Source: Oligoflexia bacterium (GTDB lineage: Bacteria > Bdellovibrionota > Bdellovibrionia > JABDDW01). From it: DNA of 64,000 nucleotides. Positions 42,696-53,187 of this stretch are shown one piece after another. Numbering within the stretch: position 1 is the stretch's first letter; each line of letters opens with the position of its first letter. Position numbers and translations under genes: made by a program. The DNA lies in assembly GCA_034439615.1 (NCBI GenBank), contig JAWXAT010000035.1, positions 1-64,000 of the forward strand, in the 5' to 3' direction. Under the pieces are notes generated by a model. The model saw only the letters and a list, made by a program, of their open reading frames with translations, did no database searches and had not been told where the DNA came from.

Positions 42696-45335
42696 ATGCG
42701 GTTACGGGCAATTCATACTTTGATTTTAGTTTTCACAGTGGCTCACGTTCTACTTTGCACGAAAGTGCATGCAGAAAATCGAGCGCGCTCGCAATCTTCT
42801 GCCATAAACAATGGCGTTTCAGACATAAATTGCATGAACAGTCTAAATGATGAAATGTTAGAGCGTCAAAAAAATGGTCTCAAATGTTCATCAAGTTTTT
42901 TAGGCAAGTTAAGTGAAGAATCTGCTGACACGAGTTGCAAGCCAAATTCAATTACAGATAGTTCCTCTATATATTCCCCACGTTTTGAATGTCAATTAAG
43001 ACAAAGTGCTATTTTTTCTGTTGGGCAAAATCCTCCAGTTAGTTATGCAAAAGAATATTGCGAGAGACAAAGTACAAATACTATTGTGGCAGATTATTAT
43101 TACTACATGAATAGAATCAATCAGGGAGAACTTCGAACAGTCGATGAGATTGCGACATTAGATATTGCCCTTGGTATTAAGCCACTCCGTGGAATCAAAT
43201 CAAATATTAGTCCTGACAACCCACAATTAGAAGCACGCATAAATAAATATGCCAATGATTCAAGTTGTAACAACAATCACAGAAAAGAATTGATGAATAG
43301 TTTTGTTAAACAAACAAAACAGGCATTAGAGAAACTTCAACATAATGAACGGGTTCGAGAAAAATTACGAAATACAAAAGTGTCCTATAAAGAAAAAGGT
43401 TCAATCAATGCCAATGCATTAGATGCCCAAACAGCTGAAAAGTTAAATGATTCAGATCGGGCTATCTTAAGTGTTGTTCCTTGGGTTGTAGGTCGTTCAT
43501 TTGATTCACTAAGAAAAAAAGATCTTACCAGCTATGCAAGCGAGGCTTTGTTAAACGAAGTTTTGTTAAATGCAACGAGTACAGAACTAAATATTGAGAG
43601 AGAAAAACTTGCTAGGCGCGTATTTCATGATTATCGCCAAGCTAAATCCTGTCTTAATGAAAAACCAGGAACCCCTTCAGGGGATTGCGCTGGAATTGAT
43701 ACATTTTCCAATACATTGGCATCTACACCAGATGTAAATCTCTCTGACCTTGATAAATTATCGTCAGCTGGCGGTGATATTCGAGACCATATGAAATACT
43801 CTGCTTGTAAGTCGGGTAAACTCAATGCAAAACGCGAGCGAAAGCAAAGTATCAAAACTATTGGAGTCGCTGTTGGTATGAGTGCTTTTACAGTGGCAAG
43901 TGGTTTTGTGGCGGGCCCTGTTGGAGTTTCATTAACTTTAGCAAACTTGGGTCTTGGTGCATATGCAGCAAATGAAATAGGAAAAAATTATGCAAAGTGT
44001 GATTCCTTAAATCGCAACTTCGATCTACAAATTAAAGGCGTAAGCAGTGTGGGGTGTTCAAGCAAAAGTCTTGAGCTATATCGAAGCATGAACGAATCTC
44101 GCAACTGTATACTCGAAGCTGCAGGGGAATTTGCACTCATTGCAGCTCCACTTGCAGTACAAACTGCGGGTGGTCTGGGTAATGCACTTAAAGTAAGTAA
44201 TATAAAAGCTCCAGTTGCTCCACTTAATCCTGCGGTTGCAGATGATGCAGTTAATGCAGCACGCTTGTCAGTAAATAATGTGCCAGAAGAATTGGTTCAA
44301 ATAGCGCGAGCTAACAAAAGTTCCACGCCAAGTATGCCCCTAGCTGGGAGAAGATATACCGATGAAAGTGGCGTAATTTATACTCTCGAAAAAGGGCTTT
44401 ATCCAGGAAGTCATCGAATGAGTGGACCAAACGGAATCGTGATACCCCCTGGTGGTAAAGTACCGGGAGCTTTTAAGTTAATACCTGCGAATTTAGACAA
44501 AGTCAGAATTTACAATCGTTCAAATAAACTAGTCGGCGAGGGTTACTTAGATGGAGTAGATCAAAATGGTAATACGTTGTTACGCCAAATTCCCCCGCTA
44601 AGTGGCGAGTCTAATGTGGGTGGTATTTATAGTAGAGTGGTGATTGAACCTGGTTATCGTATTAAGATCGTTGAACCCTATGTTTCACCAAAAAAATTAA
44701 CTGAAGCTGAAATAAAATTTCAAAAAACTTTGGCAGAATTAAAATTAAATGATGAAGCGGCGGCTAAGGCAAATGCCGCTAAAATAAGACCTGCAAAAAA
44801 TATAGACTCAAGTGATGCACCTGGTAAACCAGGGACTTTTGTCAGAGGCCCCGGTGAACGAACAAGAGTTGAGTATACTGATAACCAAAAGCAAATCGCT
44901 GATGATCTTGCAGCAGCGATGCGAAAATCTGACGGCCCTGTTACCGAGGGTGTATCAGGTAACGCTCATGTTTTTGAGGCTGCAAGTTATGTCTTGCCCG
45001 ATGGTACGGTTGTAAATGGTATGTACAATGGACGAGTTTTATATACTGGTACAAAAATGCCGATATTTAGTATTGGTGGGAAACAAATTCCGTACGATAA
45101 AATCAGCGCACCCGTGAAGTCATTGGGAAAAACATTCCAACGAATAGAAATCTCTGTTGGAGAAACGGTTTTGATTCCGAATCCAAAAGGTCAAGGTTAT
45201 ATCCGTGGTGTTTACACTGGGTCTGATCGTGGGGATGCCGTAATAAAATACACAGGTGAAAATGGCAAAGAAATATTTAAAGCTATTGCATTTCCTAAAT
45301 TGGCATTGCCACCTGTGCCGTTGCCGCCCTTTTAA
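42696..45335 (+). CDS. Large secreted protein of unknown function
   Basis: 879 residues with a signal peptide (cleavage near KVHAEN). The N-terminal third is cysteine-containing and helical. A glycine/alanine-rich hydrophobic stretch at ~388-430 (VGMSAFTVASGFVAGPVGVS) could be a membrane hairpin. A Pro/Ala-rich linker (~690-730) precedes beta-rich C-terminal modules with repeated GN-x-V-x-G patterns, ending PPVPLPPF. No catalytic motif recognised. Its pairing with the metallopeptidase suggests a secreted two-gene unit (inference). Stop is adjacent to the convergent dehydrogenase stop. Confidence 0.72.
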   Translation: MRLRAIHTLILVFTVAHVLLCTKVHAENRARSQSSAINNGVSDINCMNSLNDEMLERQKNGLKCSSSFLGKLSEESADTSCKPNSITDSSSIYSPRFECQLRQSAIFSVGQNPPVSYAKEYCERQSTNTIVADYYYYMNRINQGELRTVDEIATLDIALGIKPLRGIKSNISPDNPQLEARINKYANDSSCNNNHRKELMNSFVKQTKQALEKLQHNERVREKLRNTKVSYKEKGSINANALDAQTAEKLNDSDRAILSVVPWVVGRSFDSLRKKDLTSYASEALLNEVLLNATSTELNIEREKLARRVFHDYRQAKSCLNEKPGTPSGDCAGIDTFSNTLASTPDVNLSDLDKLSSAGGDIRDHMKYSACKSGKLNAKRERKQSIKTIGVAVGMSAFTVASGFVAGPVGVSLTLANLGLGAYAANEIGKNYAKCDSLNRNFDLQIKGVSSVGCSSKSLELYRSMNESRNCILEAAGEFALIAAPLAVQTAGGLGNALKVSNIKAPVAPLNPAVADDAVNAARLSVNNVPEELVQIARANKSSTPSMPLAGRRYTDESGVIYTLEKGLYPGSHRMSGPNGIVIPPGGKVPGAFKLIPANLDKVRIYNRSNKLVGEGYLDGVDQNGNTLLRQIPPLSGESNVGGIYSRVVIEPGYRIKIVEPYVSPKKLTEAEIKFQKTLAELKLNDEAAAKANAAKIRPAKNIDSSDAPGKPGTFVRGPGERTRVEYTDNQKQIADDLAAAMRKSDGPVTEGVSGNAHVFEAASYVLPDGTVVNGMYNGRVLYTGTKMPIFSIGGKQIPYDKISAPVKSLGKTFQRIEISVGETVLIPNPKGQGYIRGVYTGSDRGDAVIKYTGENGKEIFKAIAFPKLALPPVPLPPF

Positions 45336-46961
45336 TTAATTCCAAGTTGGCGTGAAATAATCTTTCAAAACACTAGCCCCTGTAGACTGGCTATGAGCTT
45401 GTTCAGTATCAATTTGTGCAAGTTGTAATTGCCCGCTCATATCAACATTCACCGCCTGCCATTTTGTGTAAGCATCAATTACCCAAACTCCTGATTCACG
45501 GGTTCCATTACCTGAACCTTTTGTGCCGCCAAAGGGGAGATGTGCTTCTGCACCTGTTGTTGAGTTATTGATTGAGGTCATGCCCGCATCAATACCGTTT
45601 TTAAAGAGATACATGTACTGTGGATTATTTGTGAAGATCGCACTTGATAAACCGTAGGCTACATTATTTGCAGCGGTGAGAGCCTCTTCAAAGCCTTTTA
45701 CTTTTACAATATTAACTGTAGGGCCAAAAACTTCTGTTTGTGCAATATTCATTTTCATATTCACGTTTGTCCATAAAGTTGGATACACGTAGTAACCTGA
45801 ATTTACATCACCTACGAAATCTTTTGGCTTATTTTGATCAGTGATTCGACCTTTACCCATAACCATTTCAGCGCCGTCTTTTTTAGCCATCTCAAAATGC
45901 TCAACAAATCGTTGGCCAAAGCGTTCGTTAATCAATGGGCCATAGTAAGCTTTGCTGTCTAAACAAGGATTACCTATTCTTAATTTTTCAGCACCGCTGG
46001 CGAAGTCGCTTAAAAATTTATCATAAACCTTTTCGTGAATGATGATGTTTCCTGTACTTGTGCAGCGTTGGCCACCGGTTCCGTAACAAGAAAAAAGAGT
46101 GGCTTCAACGGCTTTTGTCAAATTGGCATCTTCCATAATCACAAGTGGGTTTTTTCCGCCGAGTTCAAGTGATGGAACTTGCAATTGGCGGCCACAGGCC
46201 TCACCAATAATACGGCCGATGGCTGTACTGCCAGTGAAACTGAATTTTTGAAAATAACCTTTATCAATTCCTTTGATCATCATTTCGCCAGTGCTTTTTG
46301 CTCCAAAGCCATTGACGACATTGATTGCGCCCGCTGGTAAACCAGCTTCTTCAAAAAGTTTAGCAAAAAGGTAAGCAATTGTTGGTGCATCTTCTGAGGG
46401 TTTCCAAACAACTGTATTACCACAAAGAAGAGCTGGAATAATTTTCCAACTTGGTACAGCAATCGGGAAGTTACCCGCTGTGATAATGCCCACAACACCA
46501 TAAGGTCTTCGATAGGTCATGCATTCTTTATTACGCATCTCAGACCAAACAGTTTGCCCGTAGAGTCTTCGACCTTCACTTTGAAAAAACTGTGCAGTGT
46601 CAATAACCTCTTGCACTGAACCTAAGGCTTCGCGTTTTGTTTTTCCGATTTCACGAGTGACAACCCAGGCTAATTCTTCTTTATTTTGTGTAAGCAGTTG
46701 CCCAAAGCGACCAATGATTTCACCGCGAATAGGTGCAGGAGTATTGCTCCATTTTTCATAAGCTTTACGTGCGGCTTCAACACTTCTAAGAATTTCATTT
46801 TCACCTGCGATGGGGAAAGTTCCAACAACATCATTATTATCTGAAGCGTTGAGTGCTTTAAATATTTCACCATTTGTATCTTCTTGGCCGCCAATGATAT
46901 TGGCACCCACAAGGGTTTTTCCGTATTTGCGACCTTTTTCGGTGTTCTCAGTAAATTTCAT
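45336..46961 (-). CDS. Aldehyde dehydrogenase, ALDH7-like (2-aminoadipate-semialdehyde / piperideine-6-carboxylate dehydrogenase)
   Basis: 541 residues of the NAD(P)-dependent aldehyde dehydrogenase fold: Asn in [13 protein letters not shown], cofactor Lys in [19 protein letters not shown], catalytic Glu in LELGGKNP and catalytic Cys in [32 protein letters not shown] fits ALDH7-type enzymes. It sits 19 bases after the lysine 6-aminotransferase gene, so oxidation of allysine to 2-aminoadipate is the likely reaction. ALDH7 against other ALDH subfamilies is judged by eye and context only. Confidence 0.85.
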   Translation of the reverse strand: MKFTENTEKGRKYGKTLVGANIIGGQEDTNGEIFKALNASDNNDVVGTFPIAGENEILRSVEAARKAYEKWSNTPAPIRGEIIGRFGQLLTQNKEELAWVVTREIGKTKREALGSVQEVIDTAQFFQSEGRRLYGQTVWSEMRNKECMTYRRPYGVVGIITAGNFPIAVPSWKIIPALLCGNTVVWKPSEDAPTIAYLFAKLFEEAGLPAGAINVVNGFGAKSTGEMMIKGIDKGYFQKFSFTGSTAIGRIIGEACGRQLQVPSLELGGKNPLVIMEDANLTKAVEATLFSCYGTGGQRCTSTGNIIIHEKVYDKFLSDFASGAEKLRIGNPCLDSKAYYGPLINERFGQRFVEHFEMAKKDGAEMVMGKGRITDQNKPKDFVGDVNSGYYVYPTLWTNVNMKMNIAQTEVFGPTVNIVKVKGFEEALTAANNVAYGLSSAIFTNNPQYMYLFKNGIDAGMTSINNSTTGAEAHLPFGGTKGSGNGTRESGVWVIDAYTKWQAVNVDMSGQLQLAQIDTEQAHSQSTGASVLKDYFTPTWN

Positions 46962-46980
46962 TGTTTGTACCTTTCAAAAA

Positions 46981-48300
46981 TTATTTTTGAAGTTTTTTAA
47001 ACGTATCTTCAAAGAGTCCCATTGCTTCATCAATATCATTTTTAGAAATATCAAGCACAGGGCGCAGTCGAATTGATTTATCTCCACAGACTAAAACTAG
47101 AAGACCGAGATCCCAGGCAACTCGCCGATAGTGATCTCGCTCTTGTGTCGTGGGTAAATCAAAAGCGATGAGTAATCCACGACCGCGAATATTGGTCATT
47201 TGTGGATATTTTTTACTTAACTCATGAAACTGGCTTAAGATGTACTCACCTTGCATCGCTGCGTTTTTTTCTAATTTCTCATCTTTAATAATTTTTAAAT
47301 ACTGGGTGCATCTAACCATGTCGGTGAGATTGCCGCCAAATGTTGAATTAATGCGACTTGAAATTTTAAATACGCTATCAACCTCATTGATTTTTTCAGA
47401 AGTGGCGATACCGCCGACTTGGGCTTTTTTGCCAAACGCAATCAAATCAGGTTTTACACCAAATTGTTCATAAGCCCAAAACGAACCTGTAAGACAAAAC
47501 CCAGTTTGCACTTCATCAAAAATCAAAAGTGCTTCGTTTTCATCACAAGCCTTTCGAAGTGCTTGCAAAAATTCAGGTCTAAAGTGGTTATCACCACCTT
47601 CAGATTGAATGGGCTCAATGAGTATACAGGCAATGTCGTCAGGATTTTGTTCAAAGGCATCTTTAATTTGTTTAAGTGCTTTGTTCTCATTTTCAATCAC
47701 TTGTTTGCGAACTGTTTCAGTGAGTGGAAATGTAAGTTTTGGATTTGTTATGCGTGGCCATTTAAATTTCGGGAAATACATAATTTTTTTAGGATCAGTA
47801 TTGGTCAAAGACATTGTGTATCCACTTCGACCATGAAAGGCCTGTTCAAAGTGAATGACTTGCATTCCTTTTTCGCCCTTCCCCTTTGCCAGGTTTTTTC
47901 TAACTTTCCAGTCAAAGGCCGCTTTGATGGCATTTTCAACCGCAAGTGCACCACCCTCAACGAAGAAATATTTTGAAAAATGATTTTGTCCTGCACTTTG
48001 CGCAAATGTTTCAACAAATTGGGCATACTCAGGCGTGTAGATATCAGCTAGTACGGGTTTAATTTTTGCGACACGTGTGAGTGTTTTTATAAATTCAGGT
48101 TCATTCATGCGGGGATGGTTGTAACCAAGTGGGTTACTGGCAAAAAAACTAAAGAAGTCGAAATACTTTTTACCACTTTGGGCATCAATTAGATGTGAAC
48201 CTTTGCTTTTCTCAAAATCGACGACAACGGGGTAGCCATCTACGAGGATGTGACGACGCAAGACATCAATAGTGTTCGTCGCCGTGATTTTTTCGGCCAT
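46981..48300 (-). CDS. lat: L-lysine 6-aminotransferase
   Basis: A PLP class III aminotransferase of 439 residues with lysine-epsilon-aminotransferase features: RRHILVDGYPVVVDFEKSKG, FFVEGGALAVENAIKAAFDWK, FHGRSGYTMSLTNT, IFDEVQTGF and the PLP-lysine block FGKKAQVGG. LAT transfers the epsilon amino group of lysine to 2-oxoglutarate, giving allysine. Together with the downstream dehydrogenase it forms the two-step route to 2-aminoadipate, for lysine catabolism. Divergent from the glycosyltransferase gene with a 79-base gap. Confidence 0.9.
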   Translation of the reverse strand: MAEKITATNTIDVLRRHILVDGYPVVVDFEKSKGSHLIDAQSGKKYFDFFSFFASNPLGYNHPRMNEPEFIKTLTRVAKIKPVLADIYTPEYAQFVETFAQSAGQNHFSKYFFVEGGALAVENAIKAAFDWKVRKNLAKGKGEKGMQVIHFEQAFHGRSGYTMSLTNTDPKKIMYFPKFKWPRITNPKLTFPLTETVRKQVIENENKALKQIKDAFEQNPDDIACILIEPIQSEGGDNHFRPEFLQALRKACDENEALLIFDEVQTGFCLTGSFWAYEQFGVKPDLIAFGKKAQVGGIATSEKINEVDSVFKISSRINSTFGGNLTDMVRCTQYLKIIKDEKLEKNAAMQGEYILSQFHELSKKYPQMTNIRGRGLLIAFDLPTTQERDHYRRVAWDLGLLVLVCGDKSIRLRPVLDISKNDIDEAMGLFEDTFKKLQK

Positions 48301-48379
48301 GGGCTTTGACTCCTTAGTTAATGTAGCCGATCATTATGATGGGTGAGCTTCAAAAATACAACCCCTGAGGGTACCTATA

Positions 48380-49543
48380 ATGACGGCCAAAAGTGGTGTC
48401 GTAAAAAGCATATTGGTTATAAAGCTTGGAGGCTGGGCTGACACGGTGCTTTCAAGCTTTGTGGCGCCAGCACTTAAAGAAAAATACCCTGAGGCAAAGA
48501 TCACCTTGCTTCTGGGTAAGTCCCTTTCAGATTGGGCAAGTTCTCTTCACTATGACGATGTGATTTTGGTAAACGACAAACTCTTTTATTCCAAAAGCCC
48601 CCTACAACAGGCGGCGGAGTCGGCGTCACTTGTATTTAAAATTAAACAAAGAAATTTTGATCTAGGAATCAGTCTTCATAATTCATGGCATTTTGCAGTA
48701 CTTATGAAGGCAGCTGGTGTGAAACATACAGTGGGCCTTATTCGAGAGGATGCCGTTACACCAAAAGATTCGTTGGCAAGGCATCTCCCAAGTATGCTTA
48801 ATCCACTTTTTTCTTTAGTCCCCAAAGAATTAACAGAAAAATTTCATGCATTTGATAAGCCTGTTTTACTTCGAAAAAATGTCAGTGAAATGGATCGCTA
48901 TCTTGATGTTTTAGCCGCCATTGATGTGAAGCCTGAAAAACTCAATTTCAAACTAAAAGTCAGACAAGGTGTGCATGATGAAGTCATGCTTCGCTTAGCA
49001 GGTGAGGGCCTAAGATCAAAAGGCTACTTGGTGGTGAGTCCCGGTGGCGGAGAAAATGCTCAACGAAAATTTTATCACAAACGTTGGACTTATTTTTCTG
49101 AGTTCTTACGACTATTTTGTCAAAAAACGGGATTACCTATTTTACTTCTTGGCGGTGAAACAGACCGTGATCTTGTGCCGCCACTCATGCATATAGAGCC
49201 GGGGCGTATTTTTTCATGGGTCGGAAGCACAACCCGTGAAGAAGCTTTATCGATTATCGGTGAGGCGTATGCTTTTGTAGGGTGTGACTCAGGTTTGAGT
49301 CATGTTGCTGGTGCTGTGGGTGTGCCCTCCGTTGTTATTCATGGGCCCACAAGTTCAAAGACAAATCATCCTCCTGGTTTAGGAAAAACCGTAATTTGTC
49401 TTGATGCTCAAATACCATGCTCGCCATGTTATAAAGATGATGGAAATTTTAATTGGAGTTGTAGTGATAATGTTTGTGTGAAATCTATTTCGCCACAACA
49501 TGTATGGCAAGCGCTTGCTCAAATCGCAAAGTTCCCAGCATAA
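48380..49543 (+). CDS. Family 9 glycosyltransferase (heptosyltransferase-like)
   Basis: 387 residues with two Rossmann-like halves. The N-terminus reads LVIKLGGWADTVLSSFVAPAL, like the start of ADP-heptose:LPS heptosyltransferases. The C-terminal half has VVSPGGGENAQRKFYHKRW and the donor-site block FVGCDSGLSHVAGAVGVPSVVIHGPT. It probably adds a sugar to the LPS core. GAGGG lies before the ATG. Its last 25 bases overlap the 3' end of the convergent glycosyltransferase gene. Confidence 0.85.
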   Translation: MTAKSGVVKSILVIKLGGWADTVLSSFVAPALKEKYPEAKITLLLGKSLSDWASSLHYDDVILVNDKLFYSKSPLQQAAESASLVFKIKQRNFDLGISLHNSWHFAVLMKAAGVKHTVGLIREDAVTPKDSLARHLPSMLNPLFSLVPKELTEKFHAFDKPVLLRKNVSEMDRYLDVLAAIDVKPEKLNFKLKVRQGVHDEVMLRLAGEGLRSKGYLVVSPGGGENAQRKFYHKRWTYFSEFLRLFCQKTGLPILLLGGETDRDLVPPLMHIEPGRIFSWVGSTTREEALSIIGEAYAFVGCDSGLSHVAGAVGVPSVVIHGPTSSKTNHPPGLGKTVICLDAQIPCSPCYKDDGNFNWSCSDNVCVKSISPQHVWQALAQIAKFPA

Positions 49544-50607
49544 ATCGCCAAAGTTTCTTCAGCCATTTTCTGCCTCGTGATTACATTGTGATTTGTATTT
49601 TCATTTTTGGAATGCTGATTATCTAATGCGTGTATCATAAGTTTTGTCAGAGCATCAGAACTTTCAGCAGGCCTGTAAAATGCAATATTACCCCCACGAA
49701 ATTCAGCATTCGCCGAAGTATCTGCAACAATTGCGGGGCATCCCACTGCAAGCGCTTCAGCAACGGGGTAGTTATACCCTTCAAGTAGACTAGGGCTAAT
49801 AAGTGCCACTGAATTTTTATAATAGGTCATGAGTTCTTGATCAGATGCTTGATTGAGTAAAACTATTTTTTTCAATTGTGATGGAGTGAGATCCCAATCG
49901 TCAGGAATTTTTTCTCCTCCTAATGAAAGTACTAAAGAAAAATCTTTTCCATCACTCCAAAGTTTTTGACAAGAGCGAATCAAAGTAATCACGTTTTTAT
50001 GAGGTTTGGGATTACTGAGGCATAAAAAGTAAGAATTACTGAGGGTAAGTTTTGAATTATACAAAGATTTGTTTTGCTGGTCACTTTCAAACCATTTTTC
50101 TTCAAGCCCGTTTCGCACAACAGAGATTTTATCTAAAGGGGTTTTTAAATATTTATGAATTTCATTTTTTGTCCATTCAGAAACAGCGATTACTTTTTTG
50201 GCACGACTCAAACCGTGGCGAACAATAGAGCTATAATAAAGAATATTACGGGGTTTAGCGGGTTTATGCAGATGAGTCATGTCATGCAATGTAACAACAC
50301 AATTCTCAGGCATAACCAAAGGTAAATCAAATGAAGGGAAATGAATGATATCAAACTTCTTTTTTCGAAGTGCTATGCTGAGATCAAGGGGGGCGAGTGG
50401 GCTTACAAAATCTTTTTTGCAAGTGATGACGTCGGTTATAAATTTTTCGCCAATTATTTCTTTGGTCTGCATTGAATTAGTTAATATAGAAACGTTTTGG
50501 CCCAAAAGTGAAAGCCCCTGCACAAGATTCACAACATAGCGGCCAATACCATGGGTATTTTGATAAACCATGCGGGCATCGATTAAAATTCGAAAATTAT
50601 TTATCAT
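49519..50607 (-). CDS. Family 4 glycosyltransferase
   Basis: GT-B fold enzyme of ~362 residues. N-terminal LIDARMVYQNTHGIGRYVVNLV is the acceptor-side signature of family 4 transferases. FLCLSNPKPHKNVITLIRSC starts the donor domain and LISPSLLEGYNYPVAEALAVGCPAI is the E-x7-E-type nucleotide-sugar motif. Sugar and acceptor unknown. The frame opens with TTG at 50616 but the ATG at 50607 is preferred. It overlaps the family 9 gene tail-to-tail. Confidence 0.87.
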   Translation of the reverse strand: MINNFRILIDARMVYQNTHGIGRYVVNLVQGLSLLGQNVSILTNSMQTKEIIGEKFITDVITCKKDFVSPLAPLDLSIALRKKKFDIIHFPSFDLPLVMPENCVVTLHDMTHLHKPAKPRNILYYSSIVRHGLSRAKKVIAVSEWTKNEIHKYLKTPLDKISVVRNGLEEKWFESDQQNKSLYNSKLTLSNSYFLCLSNPKPHKNVITLIRSCQKLWSDGKDFSLVLSLGGEKIPDDWDLTPSQLKKIVLLNQASDQELMTYYKNSVALISPSLLEGYNYPVAEALAVGCPAIVADTSANAEFRGGNIAFYRPAESSDALTKLMIHALDNQHSKNENTNHNVITRQKMAEETLAIYAGNFAI

Positions 50608-50655
50608 AGACCACAATATGACGTGTCTTGATTCTTACGTGCAACCAAAAACTTT

Positions 50656-51984
50656 TTATCTTAGTTCAGAGAGCTCTTTGATGATTTTTTTAGTGTCAGG
50701 CCTGCCTTTAAACGCAACTTTACTCACACTTCCTTTATCCGGAATATTGTACTTTTTCATCAGTGCTTTTATTTCAATGCCCGATAAATTGGGTCTGTAA
50801 CTTAAAATTAACCCAGCCGTTCCGGCAATACCGGGAGCAGCCATACTGGTGCCACTCATGGGTGAAAACTCATCACCTGGTATTGTGCTTTCAATCATGT
50901 CGCCAGCAATTGAGGTATGTACTTTTATATTCCCATAATTTGACCACCAAGGAAGATAAACATCAGTCGTGTAGAGAGCTGCTGTGGTTAATTGATTTGG
51001 TAAATCAAACCCTGCAGGATAATATCCTGAGAGATTAATATCTGTACCCGCATTGCCAGCAGCCACGGCTAAAATTATTCCTGCGCGATCTGCAGCTTGA
51101 AAAATTTCTAATAGGGGGAGGCTTTCTTCTTTTCCGCCCCATGAACAATTAATTATTTGGGCTTTCATCTTAATGGCATATTCAACTGAGCGAACAGCGT
51201 CTATGTCTTCGCCACTTCCGTTAGCACCAATGAATCTAAGGGGCATTATTGAGCACCGAGGGCAAACGCCGCTGATGCCAAATCCATTTCCCCCCACAGC
51301 TGCTGCAACGCCAGACGTGTGTGTGCCATGGCCGTGGTCATCCCAGGGAAGATTGTTTTTATCGACATAATTCCAACCAATGAAATCATCGATGTAACCA
51401 TTTTTATCATCATCGGTTTTATTTTTACGTTTATCGTTACCCTGTTGATCTAAACCTTCTTCTCCAGAGTTTCTCCACATATTTGCTGCCAAATCTTTAT
51501 GATTGTAATCAACACCTGTATCAATATCGGCAATAATGATTTTTGAATCGCCAATTGTGTATTTCTCCCAAATATCTGGAACCGAAGACATCAACGCCGC
51601 TTGCACGGGCCCGTTTGGATCATCAATCCATTTTGCTTGTGTTTGGGGTTTTTCTATTGGGTAGGGAGCCTCGGTAGATTTTGTAGAGATAGCTTTTGTA
51701 TCTACAGTGCGAAAGTAATTATACGAAGTGTATTGAATGCCTTGTAATTTTGTAAGTTGATTTTTAGTTTCTTCAAGTGTTGTGCTTGAAGCTAGCTCAA
51801 CGTAATAAAGACCAGTGGCATAAGTGAAGGATTCAATGCTTTTGATGCCATTTATTTTGAGGATGTCTGCTTTTTTACCACTCTCAAGTTTTACGAAAAA
51901 ACCTTCATGTGAGTAGCTTTTACTTAAAGCATAAGCAGGCAGCATTGCAATAAGCACTACCATATAAATGGCACTCGCGAGCAC
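50656..51984 (-). CDS. Secreted S8 subtilisin-like serine protease
   Basis: 442 residues: signal peptide (1-~22), an inhibitor-I9-like propeptide (~25-92) and the S8 catalytic domain with Asp155 (DIDTGVDYNHKDLA), His219 (DDHGHGTHTSG) and Ser380 (MSGTSMAAPG), all intact. An acidic DDDKNGYIDDFIGWN insert resembles a calcium site. A GTG start follows GGGGGA. It ends about 60 residues past the Ser block, without extra C-terminal domains. Likely a periplasmic or secreted protease. Confidence 0.93.
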   Translation of the reverse strand: MLASAIYMVVLIAMLPAYALSKSYSHEGFFVKLESGKKADILKINGIKSIESFTYATGLYYVELASSTTLEETKNQLTKLQGIQYTSYNYFRTVDTKAISTKSTEAPYPIEKPQTQAKWIDDPNGPVQAALMSSVPDIWEKYTIGDSKIIIADIDTGVDYNHKDLAANMWRNSGEEGLDQQGNDKRKNKTDDDKNGYIDDFIGWNYVDKNNLPWDDHGHGTHTSGVAAAVGGNGFGISGVCPRCSIMPLRFIGANGSGEDIDAVRSVEYAIKMKAQIINCSWGGKEESLPLLEIFQAADRAGIILAVAAGNAGTDINLSGYYPAGFDLPNQLTTAALYTTDVYLPWWSNYGNIKVHTSIAGDMIESTIPGDEFSPMSGTSMAAPGIAGTAGLILSYRPNLSGIEIKALMKKYNIPDKGSVSKVAFKGRPDTKKIIKELSELR

Positions 51985-52065
51985 GGATCCCCCTTATTTA
52001 AGATTGCTCTTGGCTACCCGTCGCCTTATCATAACAACGACTCATCCGACTGAGGGAGCATTTCG

Positions 52066-53187
52066 TTGAAACTGGACAATCGTCAAAGCGATTTACCAAA
52101 ATTTTTAGATAGAAAAATTGGAATCCTGCTTGTCTTTTTATTAAGCTGCATTCGGCCTTTGTTGAAACTTGTCCAAGGTCTAGAGCCTCAAGGTAAAAAA
52201 CGATTTCTTATTATTAAATTATCTGCCCTTGGTGATGTGGTTGTGATGCTGCCTGCACTCAGACTTTTAAAAAATCAATATCCTGATAGTGAAATTGTTT
52301 TTTTGGGAAGTTCTTCTAATAAAGAAATGTGTCTGAGTGTTCCCATGATTTCTAAGTTTGAAACATTTTCGATTAAAAATATTTTTAAACTACGTAAAGA
52401 ATTTTTCACAGCCGTTATAGATTTTGATCAGTGGGTGAGAACTACGGCTATTATTGCCGCACTTATGAAAACTTCGTTTAGTGTCGGTTTTAAATCACCT
52501 AGTCAATATCGACATTTTGCCCATGATGAGATCGTTGAATTTTCAAAAAACATTCACACAGGCAGTAATTTTTGGAATCTTACAAAAAAACTACTTACGA
52601 AATTGGGCAATTCAGTCACGAGTACTTTTGAAGAAGATTGCGATAAAGTTCAAAAAGAATGGCTGAAAACTTTTACCCACAAACCCACAATGAAACATTT
52701 GCCAGAAAATTTTATCGTCATACATCCAGGGTGCGGAGAAAATGGAGTCTATAGACAATGGCCTATCGACTCATGGAAAAATTTGGTGATCATGCTCACC
52801 CAGAAATTCAACCCCACTGAAATTCTAATTACAGGGCAGGGCGATTATGAGGTGGCATTGGCGCAATCAATTTCCCAAGCCGGTGGAACATCAATTGCTG
52901 GAAAAGTAAGTTTTCAAGAACTTATTGAGATCTTAACAAGAGCAAAACGAGTCTATTCTTCAAACACAGGTATAATGCATCTTGCTAGTTTTTTGGGTAA
53001 TCGGGTCATTGTTCTTAATGGACCTACAAATTCTGTGCTTTGGAAACCACTTTGGGGTGGCCTTACACTTAACTCGCCAGTGGCTTGTGCTCCTTGCTTG
53101 ACGTGGGGAAATGACTATGGTTGTTCTGACCCTGTATGTGTAAAGATAATGACTCCACAACTGGTTTTTGAGGCTAGCAATGCTTAA
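52066..53187 (+). CDS. Family 9 glycosyltransferase (heptosyltransferase), second copy
   Basis: 373 residues. After a hydrophobic N-terminal segment (ILLVFLLSCIRPLLKL) comes FLIIKLSALGDVVVMLPALRLL, the classic heptosyltransferase start, then VIHPGCGENGVYRQWP and VYSSNTGIMHLASFLGNRVIVLNGPT in the donor domain. A TTG start behind GAGGGAG is the best choice. It belongs to LPS core synthesis and overlaps the sugar-phosphate transferase gene by eight bases. Confidence 0.86.
   Translation: MKLDNRQSDLPKFLDRKIGILLVFLLSCIRPLLKLVQGLEPQGKKRFLIIKLSALGDVVVMLPALRLLKNQYPDSEIVFLGSSSNKEMCLSVPMISKFETFSIKNIFKLRKEFFTAVIDFDQWVRTTAIIAALMKTSFSVGFKSPSQYRHFAHDEIVEFSKNIHTGSNFWNLTKKLLTKLGNSVTSTFEEDCDKVQKEWLKTFTHKPTMKHLPENFIVIHPGCGENGVYRQWPIDSWKNLVIMLTQKFNPTEILITGQGDYEVALAQSISQAGGTSIAGKVSFQELIEILTRAKRVYSSNTGIMHLASFLGNRVIVLNGPTNSVLWKPLWGGLTLNSPVACAPCLTWGNDYGCSDPVCVKIMTPQLVFEASNA

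Noticed and set aside
47419-47976. 185-residue antisense frame in the lysine aminotransferase gene
   Set aside because: Shadow of a well-identified enzyme on the other strand.
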